Source: a filamentous cyanobacterium CCT1
GTDB taxonomy: Bacteria; Cyanobacteriota; Cyanobacteriia; Phormidesmidales; Phormidesmidaceae
Reading direction: 5' to 3'
Length of the DNA stretch: 44,682 bases
Assembly (NCBI GenBank): GCA_003017855.1
Contig: PYER01000020.1
Span: 1-44,682 of the forward strand
A program made the position numbers and the translations under genes. How positions within the stretch are numbered: position 1 is the first letter of the stretch; the number at the start of each line of letters is the position of its first letter. Shown here in pieces: positions 9,199-16,225 of this stretch. Below the pieces are notes generated by a model that had not been told where the DNA came from, did not search any database, and was given only the letters and a program-made list of their open reading frames with translations.

Positions 9199-9771
9199 AG
9201 CGATCGCTCTCCTAGCAAAAATTGTGAGTGTTTCAACGAAGCCTGAACGGCAGAACGCCGTGGTGTTAGCCAGTGTCAATCCAGGCTTTGAGGTTTTACC
9301 GATGGGTTTTATCGACTGTCAGCGCGAAATCAAAGTGAACGTCCAGCTTGAAGTTCTCTGTCTTAAAATCCTCGTGTCTTAAAGGTCCTTGGCTGGAGAT
9401 TTTCTGTAAAGCTGCGCCACCACAACCAGGTTGAACCTAGCTGCTTTAGCTCAGTCAAGGCCCGAGAAGCTCTCAGGCGACAAGGAACAGGGATTAAGGG
9501 CTAGGCTCAAAAACCTGGCATACCCCATTCGTTGGTAACTTCAATCGTTAGTTTCAACCCTTTATGCAGAGATCATTTTGGGCTGCAATATTTCCATATA
9601 GCAGCATATCCCAGATAAATTGAGGCCCTGGAATGAGAATATTAAAAAAATAGAAAGCTTGGCTTTTTGTGTAAATTTAGATTTTGTTTGACCTCAAAAA
9701 ACCAGTTGATTGCTAACAGGAAGTTTGAATTATTTTTGTTTATTCATCAATTGTATTGGAGTCAGTGAGGG
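9199..9771. other. AT-rich intergenic region upstream of cph1
   Basis: About 570 bases without a supportable gene lie between the phytochrome operon and the lone response regulator, both on the minus strand. It is markedly more AT-rich than the surrounding genes, especially 9590-9770. Its upper end holds a weak terminator-like hairpin for the upstream gene, and its lower end must hold the cph1 promoter, though I found no convincing -35/-10 pair. No tRNA fold or ORF with coding character was seen on either strand. Confidence 0.6.
9644..9666 (-). terminator. Weak candidate terminator after the lone response regulator
   Basis: Read on the minus strand, AAAGC-CAA-GCTTT forms a five-pair stem with a three-base loop, followed after two bases by a run of seven T. 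It is 105 bases beyond the stop of the response regulator gene. The stem is short and AT-rich, so the call is tentative. Confidence 0.35.
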
Positions 9772-10263
9772 TTACTTCAGCGGCAGCGTTACAATCCCAA
9801 ACCAAAAGGCCTCAATCTGCTTCACCGTATGGGATAAATGCTCTAAATCAGCCGCCTTCACCACGTAACAGTTGCTTTGGCTGGTATAACTGCGCAAAAC
9901 ATCCTCAGTGCGATCGGACTCGGTGAATACAATCACCGGAATTCGCTTAAGGTTGGGCGTAGTCTTGATCGTGGTGAGAATGTGGTGGCCACCGCCCGGC
10001 AGATCGAGATCGAGCAAGACTAAGTCTGGACGCGGCGCCTGCTCGTACTCGCCCCGCTGCAGCAGGTAGTCGCTCGCCGCCTCCCCATCCTCTAAAATTT
10101 CAAAGCGATTTTGGGACGGATACTCGTCCCGAGTCGGTTCCTGAACGCTCTGCGAATCGCAGCCTGAGCCCTCGCCTAGAACCTGCTGCACCACCTGCGC
10201 ATGGTCGCGATTGGGGTCAATAACCAAGATGAAGCGGTCTCGGTCCAGGTCGTGATCTTGCAT
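9772..10263 (-). CDS. Divergent Rcp1-like single-domain response regulator
   Basis: This 163-residue receiver has phospho-Asp 85 (LVLLDLDLPGGG), the Thr of VIVFTESDRTED, and Lys in CYVVKAADL. Its tail VKQIEAFWFGIVTLP closely matches the Rcp1-type tail of the nearby regulator, so the two are probably paralogues. It differs in two ways. The acidic pocket reads VIDPNRD, with only one acidic residue where Rcp1 has Glu-Asp. There is also an extra polar stretch of about 20 residues (roughly 31-53) between the first helix and second strand. The ATG start is clear. It stands 570 bases from the phytochrome operon, and its cognate kinase is unknown. Confidence 0.88.
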   Translation of the reverse strand: MQDHDLDRDRFILVIDPNRDHAQVVQQVLGEGSGCDSQSVQEPTRDEYPSQNRFEILEDGEAASDYLLQRGEYEQAPRPDLVLLDLDLPGGGHHILTTIKTTPNLKRIPVIVFTESDRTEDVLRSYTSQSNCYVVKAADLEHLSHTVKQIEAFWFGIVTLPLK

Positions 10264-10500
10264 AGGGCATAGCCAATCCTAGAGCTGATTCAGGTAAGGC
10301 TAACCCCATCGACGCCCTTGCCTACAGCACTGGGTGGGCCATGTATAAAGCCTTAATACTGAACGCTAGCGACAAAGGACCAAAAACAGCTCATTGTGCG
10401 GAAAGTTATAAGATTCAGCCTCCCATCCGGGCTGAGACTGCCCAGCAGTGCGATAGCTATTGCCCTCGGGCATCACTGCCGGCCCCAAAATTACCCTGGC

Positions 10501-11595
10501 CTACCGCGCAATGGGGCTGAGAATCTGGTTGAGCAGCCGCAGCTGATCGGCGTTGCCCATGGTGATCACCATGTCGTTGGGGTAGAGGCGGGTGTCGGCG
10601 GTGGGGCCAAAAAGCAGCGTTTTGTCGGCCCGACGAATGGCCAAGATGAGCGCCCCCGACTGGCGGCCCAGCTGGGCCTCGGCCAGGGTTTTGCCAATGA
10701 TGGGGCAACTCTCGGGCAGCAGCAAAAACTCTTCTACGTAGACCGACCGCTCGGCCCCGGTTAAGATACCGTCTAAAAAATCCACCACCTGGGGACGCAG
10801 CGCCGAGGCAGCCATGCGCTTGCCGCCGGTAATGTAGGGCGACACTACCACATCGGCCCCGCCACGGCGGAGCTTGACGATGGCCTCTTCGCTGCTGGCG
10901 CGGGCAATGGTGCGCAGCTGGGGCGACAGGGTTTTGGCCGAGAGCACGATGTAGAGATTCTCAGCGTCGGAGGGCAGGGCGGCGACCAGACAGCGCGATC
11001 GCTCTATGCCGGCCTGGAGCAAAATTTGATCCTGAGTCGCATCGCCCTGCAGAGTCATGTATCCCAGCTGCTGCGCCGTTTGAATGGCGGCGCTATCGGA
11101 GTCGACCACCACAAACGGGATGGCCTCAGCCGCAAACTCAGTGGCCACCTGGCGACCGGTGCGCCCAAACCCACAAATAATGTAGTGCCCCTGCAAAGAT
11201 TCCATCAGCCTGCGCCGCTTGAGTAACCGAAATCCGGCCTGAAAATGCCCTTGCACAATGGCATCGGTCAGACTGTTGAGGATGTAGGCGATCACACCCA
11301 CCCCCATCATGATCAGCAGAATGGTAAATAGCCGACCCCGAGGACTAAGCGGGTTGGTCTCCCCAAATCCCACGGTGGATAGGGTAATCACCGCCATATA
11401 TGTGGCATCGAGCCAGCTCCACCCCTCAACCAGGCGATACCACAGCACCCCCAAGAGCAGCACGCCCCCCAGAGCGATCGCGCCCCGAATCAGGTGCAGT
11501 CGGGTGCGCCGGTAGTTTTCTTCAGCCAGGGTTTCGCCGTAGCGAGGGCGTTTTTGACGCACAGGTGGTAGCCCCCGAAACTTACCCGCTGACAC
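10501..11595 (-). CDS. Two-span potassium channel with TrkA-N/TrkA-C (RCK) domains
   Basis: The 364-residue protein fits the MthK plan. It has one membrane span at about 38-55, a pore loop with the filter TVGFGE at 74-79, a second span at about 90-110, then a cytoplasmic RCK module. The RCK part begins YIICGFGRTGRQV (nucleotide-binding glycines at 142-147), followed by VVVDSD and GDATQDQIL, and ends in a TrkA-C domain with GAILAIRRADK. Such channels pass potassium and are gated by ligand at the RCK ring, calcium in MthK; the ligand here is unknown. The GTG start has GAGGAG four bases before it. It appears to be a single-gene unit. Confidence 0.93.
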   Translation of the reverse strand: MSAGKFRGLPPVRQKRPRYGETLAEENYRRTRLHLIRGAIALGGVLLLGVLWYRLVEGWSWLDATYMAVITLSTVGFGETNPLSPRGRLFTILLIMMGVGVIAYILNSLTDAIVQGHFQAGFRLLKRRRLMESLQGHYIICGFGRTGRQVATEFAAEAIPFVVVDSDSAAIQTAQQLGYMTLQGDATQDQILLQAGIERSRCLVAALPSDAENLYIVLSAKTLSPQLRTIARASSEEAIVKLRRGGADVVVSPYITGGKRMAASALRPQVVDFLDGILTGAERSVYVEEFLLLPESCPIIGKTLAEAQLGRQSGALILAIRRADKTLLFGPTADTRLYPNDMVITMGNADQLRLLNQILSPIAR

Positions 11596-11686
11596 TTGCT
11601 CCTCGCCTTAGCTGCCCAGGTGGGCTGCCTGAGTTGGCTCACCAATCTGCTCCCCAGCTGGGCCTAGCAGCGTAGTGCCCTAACTT

Positions 11687-11746
11687 CTAGAGCGTGTCAT
11701 CATTTTAGCCACAATCCCACTCCCATCGGCGCTGCTACGCCCGACC
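11687..11746. repeat. Dispersed palindromic element, copy A
   Basis: A 60-base element begins CTAGAGCGTGTCATC and ends CTACGCCCGACC. Its two ends match those of a second element at 44435-44495 (14 of 15 and 11 of 12 bases), while the middle is unrelated. Internal inverted repeats are GCGT with ACGC and TAGC with GCTA. It lies in the gap between the potassium channel and the 89-residue gene. It may be a small non-autonomous mobile element or a remnant insertion-sequence end; the family is not known to me. Confidence 0.5.
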
Positions 11747-11779
11747 TTAAACAGCGCAGGACCAGAACCCTGAAGCCGC

Positions 11780-11809
11780 AAAAAAAACGCCCTGGGCTGA
11801 GCCAGAGCG
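11780..11809 (-). terminator. Rho-independent terminator of the 89-residue gene
   Basis: On the minus strand CGCTCTGG-CTCAGC-CCAGGGCG forms an eight-pair stem (one G-U pair) with a six-base loop, directly followed by eight T. It begins 23 bases after the stop of the small gene, and is the clearest intrinsic terminator in the window. Confidence 0.85.
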
Positions 11810-11831
11810 CCAATCCCCTTTCCTGGAGGTA

Positions 11832-12101
11832 CTAGTCGATCAGGCGGACTCGCCCGGCCCGAATGCTGTCAAACACCTGGTTGATCTGCTGGCGATCGCT
11901 GGATGTGAGCGCCGGGTTGCTAAGCATCGCCGTCGATAGAATGAGATGGTCACGGCGGCTCAACCCGCCCTGCTGAATAATGGTGCTGACGAGGGCTTGA
12001 ATGTCGGAAGCGGGGTTTTGGGGTAGAGACGACACCATTGATTGCAGATCCTCGATACAGGAGTGACGATGGTAGAGGCCGGGGCCAGTGACGACAGGCA
12101 T
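11832..12101 (-). CDS. Small conserved-looking protein of unknown function
   Basis: The 89-residue product is not one I can name. The part from residue 30 on is predicted helical and reads like a small folded domain: LVSTIIQQGGLSRRDHLILSTAMLSN, then LTSSDRQQINQVFDSIRAGRVRLID. There is no signal peptide, membrane span or cysteine cluster. The ATG start is preceded within two bases by a perfect hairpin (GTAGC-TATC-GCTAC), and there is no clear ribosome-binding site. A strong terminator follows, supporting a real, separately transcribed gene. It is divergent from gloB. Confidence 0.7.
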   Translation of the reverse strand: MPVVTGPGLYHRHSCIEDLQSMVSSLPQNPASDIQALVSTIIQQGGLSRRDHLILSTAMLSNPALTSSDRQQINQVFDSIRAGRVRLID

Positions 12102-12265
12102 GCTGTAGCGATAGCTACATTTTTATCTTCTCTTAGCATGCCTAATCCCTAGACATTACGCTCGGGCGACCCATAAAGATTCAGTAAACCTGTATTAAAG
12201 CCTGGTCAAGGTTAGATCTTCCACAGAGAAGCTACGGAAAAGATGTTACGGAGACGCTAAGACAA

Positions 12266-13063
12266 ATGACGCAAATTCAGGGAAGCGCAATAGAAATCCA
12301 TCGCGTAGCGGCCTTTCGTGATAACTATATTTTTGTGCTCCACGACCCGACCGCCGCTGAGGCGGCGGTGGTAGATCCCGGCGACGCGGCCCCGGTGCTG
12401 CAAACCCTAGAGCGTCTGGGAGCCAGGCTGACCACAATCTTGAATACCCACCATCACAGCGACCACGTAGGGGGAAATCGGCAGCTGCTAAAGCGGTTTC
12501 CGGCGGCTTTGGTCTACGGTGGGGCTGCAGATCAGGGGCGCATTCCAGGGCAAACTCACGTTTTGCAGGAGGGGGATCGGGTGTCGTTTGGCGGTCGCCA
12601 GGCCGAGGTGTTCTTTGTGCCCGGCCACACCCGCGCCCACATCGCCTACTACTTTGCCCCGACTGATCCCGACGCCTGGGGCGAACTTTTCTGTGGCGAT
12701 ACGCTGTTTGCCGGAGGCTGTGGCCGCCTGTTTGAGGGTACCCCTCAGCAAATGGTCGAGTCGTTGAGCAAGCTGCGGCAGCTGCCCGACACCACTCGCG
12801 TGTGGTGCGCCCACGAGTACACCCTCAACAACCTCAAGTTTGCCGTTACGGTCGATGGTACCAATGCGGCCCTGCGCGATCGCCTGGTGCAGGTGCAGGC
12901 GGCCCGCGCCCAAAATCAGCCCACGGTGCCTGCCGAACTGGGCCTTGAGAAGCAGACCAATCCCTTTCTGCGGTGGGACGATGCGGCCCTGCGGCAGGCC
13001 ACCAACAGCACCTCAGACCTGCAAACCTTTGCCCGGCTGCGGGGCAAAAAAGACCTGTTCTAG
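12266..13063 (+). CDS. gloB: Hydroxyacylglutathione hydrolase (glyoxalase II)
   Basis: This 265-residue metallo-beta-lactamase-fold enzyme hydrolyses S-lactoylglutathione to lactate and glutathione in methylglyoxal detoxification. The metal site is visible as THHHSDH at 61-67 (His 62, His 64, Asp 66, His 67). The motifs VPGHTRAHIAYY and FCGDTLFAGGCGRLFEGT follow, then CAHEYTLNNLKFA, which carries the last metal histidine and a glutathione-contact region. The C-terminal helical domain typical of glyoxalase II is present. The ATG start gives MTQIQGSAIEIHRV. It is followed 122 bases later by ndhM on the same strand. Confidence 0.95.
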   Translation: MTQIQGSAIEIHRVAAFRDNYIFVLHDPTAAEAAVVDPGDAAPVLQTLERLGARLTTILNTHHHSDHVGGNRQLLKRFPAALVYGGAADQGRIPGQTHVLQEGDRVSFGGRQAEVFFVPGHTRAHIAYYFAPTDPDAWGELFCGDTLFAGGCGRLFEGTPQQMVESLSKLRQLPDTTRVWCAHEYTLNNLKFAVTVDGTNAALRDRLVQVQAARAQNQPTVPAELGLEKQTNPFLRWDDAALRQATNSTSDLQTFARLRGKKDLF

Positions 13064-13185
13064 GCCCTGCTGCTATCTTTTCAGCGATGGGGAGCGGGTG
13101 CTATACAATCACAAAAGCAGCGCCATTCGGGGCCATCCTGGGGCAAATCACCTCAGATCGACGTTACAAAGGGCAAAATCTGGCT

Positions 13186-13542
13186 ATGATGCTCAAATCG
13201 ACCACCCGGCACATTCATATCTATACCGCCGTCGTCGCCAACAACGAACTGGTGCCCAGCGACGATAAACTCACCCTAGACATCGACCCGGACAACGAGT
13301 TCAACTGGTCCGAAGACGCGCTCAAGGCCGTCTATGCCGAGTTTGATCGTCTGGTCGATGCCGCCGCTGGCGAGGATTTGACCGACTACAACCTGCGCCG
13401 CATTGGCTCTGATCTGGAGCATTTTGTGCGTCAGCTTCTGCAGCGGGGGGAGATTAGCTACAACCTCAAAAGCCGTGCCCTTAACTACAGCATGGGGCTA
13501 CCCCGGATCGAGACTGAAGAATCGGCAGAATCGGCTGGCTAA
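13186..13542 (+). CDS. ndhM: NAD(P)H-quinone oxidoreductase subunit M
   Basis: This 118-residue protein is a subunit of the thylakoid NDH-1 complex, which drives cyclic electron flow and respiration in cyanobacteria and belongs to the oxygenic-phototroph-specific set. The opening MMLKSTTRHIHIYTAVV and the block LTLDIDPDNEFNWSEDALKAVY, then RRIGSDLEHFVRQLLQRGEI and LKSRALNYSMGLP, are characteristic of NdhM. The frame stays open far upstream, but conservation begins at the double ATG; either 13186 or 13189 could be the start. A candidate structured RNA begins 16 bases after the stop. Confidence 0.95.
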   Translation: MMLKSTTRHIHIYTAVVANNELVPSDDKLTLDIDPDNEFNWSEDALKAVYAEFDRLVDAAAGEDLTDYNLRRIGSDLEHFVRQLLQRGEISYNLKSRALNYSMGLPRIETEESAESAG

Positions 13543-13558
13543 GGCGATCGCAGACGCT

Positions 13559-13670
13559 TCTAACCCAGATCAAGCGGCCTGACCAGGGCAGCTAAGCCGC
13601 TGGCCCGGTTGCAAAAGCTGGGAGCCAGGGGTGAGCGGCTCCAGCTAGGGCTACATCCGCCTGGGTTAGA
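13559..13670 (+). other. Three-way-junction palindromic element (candidate structured RNA)
   Basis: A perfect ten-base inverted repeat (TCTAACCCAG at 13559-13568 with CTGGGTTAGA at 13661-13670) encloses two further hairpins. The first is AGCGGC (13573-13578) with GCCGCT (13596-13601). The second is AGCT-G-GGAGCC (13616-13626) with GGCTCC-AGCT (13637-13646), ten pairs with one bulged G. Together they would fold as a closed three-way junction filling most of the ndhM-to-phosphatase gap. No T-run follows, so it is not a simple terminator. It could be a leader or trailer RNA, or a small mobile repeat. The strand is inferred from both neighbouring genes. Confidence 0.55.
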
Positions 13671-13727
13671 TACCATTTAGGAACAGACAAGTAGAAGCTA
13701 CGCGCCGTTTATCTGCCCTAGAGGATC

Positions 13728-16172
13728 GTGATCCAGTGCTCTAATCCATCCTGTCGGTCGATTTCGACCCCGCCTGCCAGCCGCTGTAAGGTCTGCCAAA
13801 CTCCCCTGCTGTACCGCTTTTTGCTGGCGGTCGCCGAGGAGTCCGTGACGACTCGCCCCGGTACGCTGATCGCAGGTCGATTTTTGGTCTGGAATGATGG
13901 TTCCAAGCACGATTCTAAATCGGTTCCAATTGGGCACCAAATCTGGTTAGACACCCGGCCCGACCATCCCACTCCGCCGTTGGACACAATTCCGGATGCG
14001 GTTCTGAACTACCTGAAGCTGTTTGCCCTGGCCCAGCACATTCCCCGGCCCTACGCCTACCTGACCCCTGAGCAAACGGGGCTGGCGGCGAACATGCTGC
14101 TGCTCGATATGGCCCCCATCAGCGTTCGGGTTACGGAGCCGGAGGCCGACAGCAAGGCCTTGTCTTCAGGTCTATCTTCAGAGTCCCTAGGGCTGGGGCA
14201 GGTGGAGGCGTCGCTGCTACCCTCCCTGGCTCAGATTTGGACCCACGGGTCGGCTTTGCAGCAGCTGAACTGGCTGCGGCAGGTTGCCAACCTGTGGCCC
14301 ATTCTGGCCACCGAGCGGGTCGCGACGACCTTGCTCCAGCTAGACGACCTGCGGGCCGATGGGGCACTGCTGCGGCTCGCCACCCTGGCCACCGATGACG
14401 CTAGCCCTACCCTGGCCCAGCTCGGCCAGCAGTGGCACGCTCTGGTCGCTACGGCCCAGCCCTCGGTGCGCCCCTACCTGGGCTGGCTGGTCAAGGCCCT
14501 CAAAGACGGGCAGCTGGCCTCCGCCAAAGACCTGCTAGCAGAGCTGGAGGGGGCCATTCAAACCCTGGGCCAGGGGCTGCTGGTGACGGTTGACTGGGCG
14601 GCGGATACCGACCAGGGGCCTACCCGCGATCGCAACGAAGACGCCTGCTACCCTGAAAAAGAGCCTCGCCAGCAGCGGCTGTCGCTGCTGGCAGAGGGGG
14701 TTGAAACTTTGCCACTGCTGCTGGTGTGCGACGGCATTGGCGGCCACGAACAGGGCAATGTGGCCTCTCAAACCGCGATCAAGCTGCTGCAGCAGGAGCT
14801 CGAACCGCTGACCCAGCAGCCCCACCTGTCGCCTACGGCGATCGCCCAACGCCTTAGGCAAGCGCTCATTTTGGCCAACGATGCAATCTCGGCCCGCAAT
14901 AACGACGAACAGCGATCGGCCCGAGCCCGCATGGGCACCACGGTAGTGGTGGCCCTGGTACATTTTCCCTACGTGTCTATTGCTCACGTTGGTGATAGCC
15001 GAGCCTACCGGGTCAGCCCCCGCACCTGCTACCAGATCACCGTTGACGACGACGTCGCCTCGCGGGAAGCGCAGATGGGCTACGCCCTCTACTCCGAGGC
15101 CATGCATCTGCCCAGCGGGGGAGCCCTGATTCAGGCCCTGGGCATTAGCGACTCTGACCTGCTGTACCCGACGGTACAGCACCTGCTGCTTGACGACAGC
15201 GTCGTGCTGCTGCTGTGCTCTGACGGGCTGAGCGACTACGACCGAGTCGAAGCGCTGGCCCCCCACCTGGTTGCCCCCCTAGCGAATGCGCCTGGCCCCG
15301 TCACCCCTACCGTCGAAACTTTGATTCAGCAGGCCAATCGACTCAACGGCCACGACAATGTCACCGTTGGGCTGATGCGGTTTCTGCCGCAGGCGGGGGC
15401 CCTGCCGGTGCTGCCCTCCGGCTCACTCCGGCAGGCCGACGCGGCTGCCGGTCGCGATCTGGGCAGGGTGCCGGAGGGGTTTCCAAAGACCGTGCCACCA
15501 TCCACTCGCGTCGTGGCCCCAGCTCAGGGGGAGGTGCAGAGCGAGGCCCGACCAACCCGGTCACGGATGGCCTGGAGCCCATTCTTTGGGGGCATAGTCG
15601 TGGTGCTGGCGGTGCTCGGGGCGCTGGCCCTGGTCTGGGAGCGACGAGTACGGGCTCCAGTGGCGCTACAGCCCTTGCAGACCAGCTGGTCGATCGCTAC
15701 CCTGATGGGCCAACCGCTGCCGGAAGCTGCTCTAGCCGCTACCGTTGACGTCCCCGTGGGGTCGTACTGGCAGTCCCAGCAGGCCGCCACCCCTGGCCTG
15801 GAGGATAGCGGGCTGCGGCTGCGATCGCAGCCGAGCCCTTCCACTGCCGGGCTGCCCAACGCCCCTGGGGCAACAGAGGGGGCAACGAGCGTGGCGACGG
15901 GCAGTGTTCTGCAGGTTGTCAGCCGTCAAACTACAGCCGACAATGTCGCCTGGGTAAGGCTGCGAGTTTGCTCTATTCCGTCTGGGGCCACCCTAGACCA
16001 GCGCCCCCAGGAGACCGACCAGCCTGCCGTTTCAGCTGAGGCCCCCGACCTGAGTCAGCAGATCCTGGCTCCGGGTGATGAAGGTTGGGTGCAAACCCGC
16101 CAGCTTTACCGAGGCGCGGCCTTTTTAGACTTGGTGACCCCGGCCCAGTCGGGCGTTGCCTGCCCCAACTGA
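13728..16172 (+). CDS. Zinc-ribbon/PP2C serine-threonine phosphatase with membrane anchor
   Basis: The 814-residue protein starts with a four-cysteine ribbon (CSNPSC then CKVC within the first 25 residues). A helical region of unclear fold follows to about 285, then a PP2C phosphatase at about 288-550. Metal-site residues are visible: RDRNEDA with Glu 304 and Asp 305, DGIGGHE with Asp 335, SDGLSD with Asp 499, and GHDNVTVG with Asp 543. The catalytic core therefore looks intact and should remove phosphate from Ser/Thr. One membrane span lies at about 619-638, after a Pro-rich linker, so the catalytic part is probably cytoplasmic and the last 175 residues extracytoplasmic. The GTG start is needed to include the ribbon. 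A CHAT-FHA gene follows after 53 bases. Confidence 0.9.
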   Translation: MIQCSNPSCRSISTPPASRCKVCQTPLLYRFLLAVAEESVTTRPGTLIAGRFLVWNDGSKHDSKSVPIGHQIWLDTRPDHPTPPLDTIPDAVLNYLKLFALAQHIPRPYAYLTPEQTGLAANMLLLDMAPISVRVTEPEADSKALSSGLSSESLGLGQVEASLLPSLAQIWTHGSALQQLNWLRQVANLWPILATERVATTLLQLDDLRADGALLRLATLATDDASPTLAQLGQQWHALVATAQPSVRPYLGWLVKALKDGQLASAKDLLAELEGAIQTLGQGLLVTVDWAADTDQGPTRDRNEDACYPEKEPRQQRLSLLAEGVETLPLLLVCDGIGGHEQGNVASQTAIKLLQQELEPLTQQPHLSPTAIAQRLRQALILANDAISARNNDEQRSARARMGTTVVVALVHFPYVSIAHVGDSRAYRVSPRTCYQITVDDDVASREAQMGYALYSEAMHLPSGGALIQALGISDSDLLYPTVQHLLLDDSVVLLLCSDGLSDYDRVEALAPHLVAPLANAPGPVTPTVETLIQQANRLNGHDNVTVGLMRFLPQAGALPVLPSGSLRQADAAAGRDLGRVPEGFPKTVPPSTRVVAPAQGEVQSEARPTRSRMAWSPFFGGIVVVLAVLGALALVWERRVRAPVALQPLQTSWSIATLMGQPLPEAALAATVDVPVGSYWQSQQAATPGLEDSGLRLRSQPSPSTAGLPNAPGATEGATSVATGSVLQVVSRQTTADNVAWVRLRVCSIPSGATLDQRPQETDQPAVSAEAPDLSQQILAPGDEGWVQTRQLYRGAAFLDLVTPAQSGVACPN

Positions 16173-16225
16173 TCTGCACCAGTTTGTGCACCTACCTATT
16201 TGGCTCTGTTGATTTCGGCCCGCCT

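Noticed and set aside
9280-9771. tRNA or small RNA gene in the AT-rich gap
   Set aside because: No cloverleaf or GTTCGAATC-like arm was found on either strand.
12973-13185. Upstream extension of ndhM into gloB
   Set aside because: NdhM conservation begins at the double ATG at 13186; the extension is in gloB's other frame.
16085-16225. Upstream extension of the CHAT-FHA gene to a TTG
   Set aside because: It overlaps the end of the phosphatase gene, and the added residues are not like the N-terminus of CHAT proteins.
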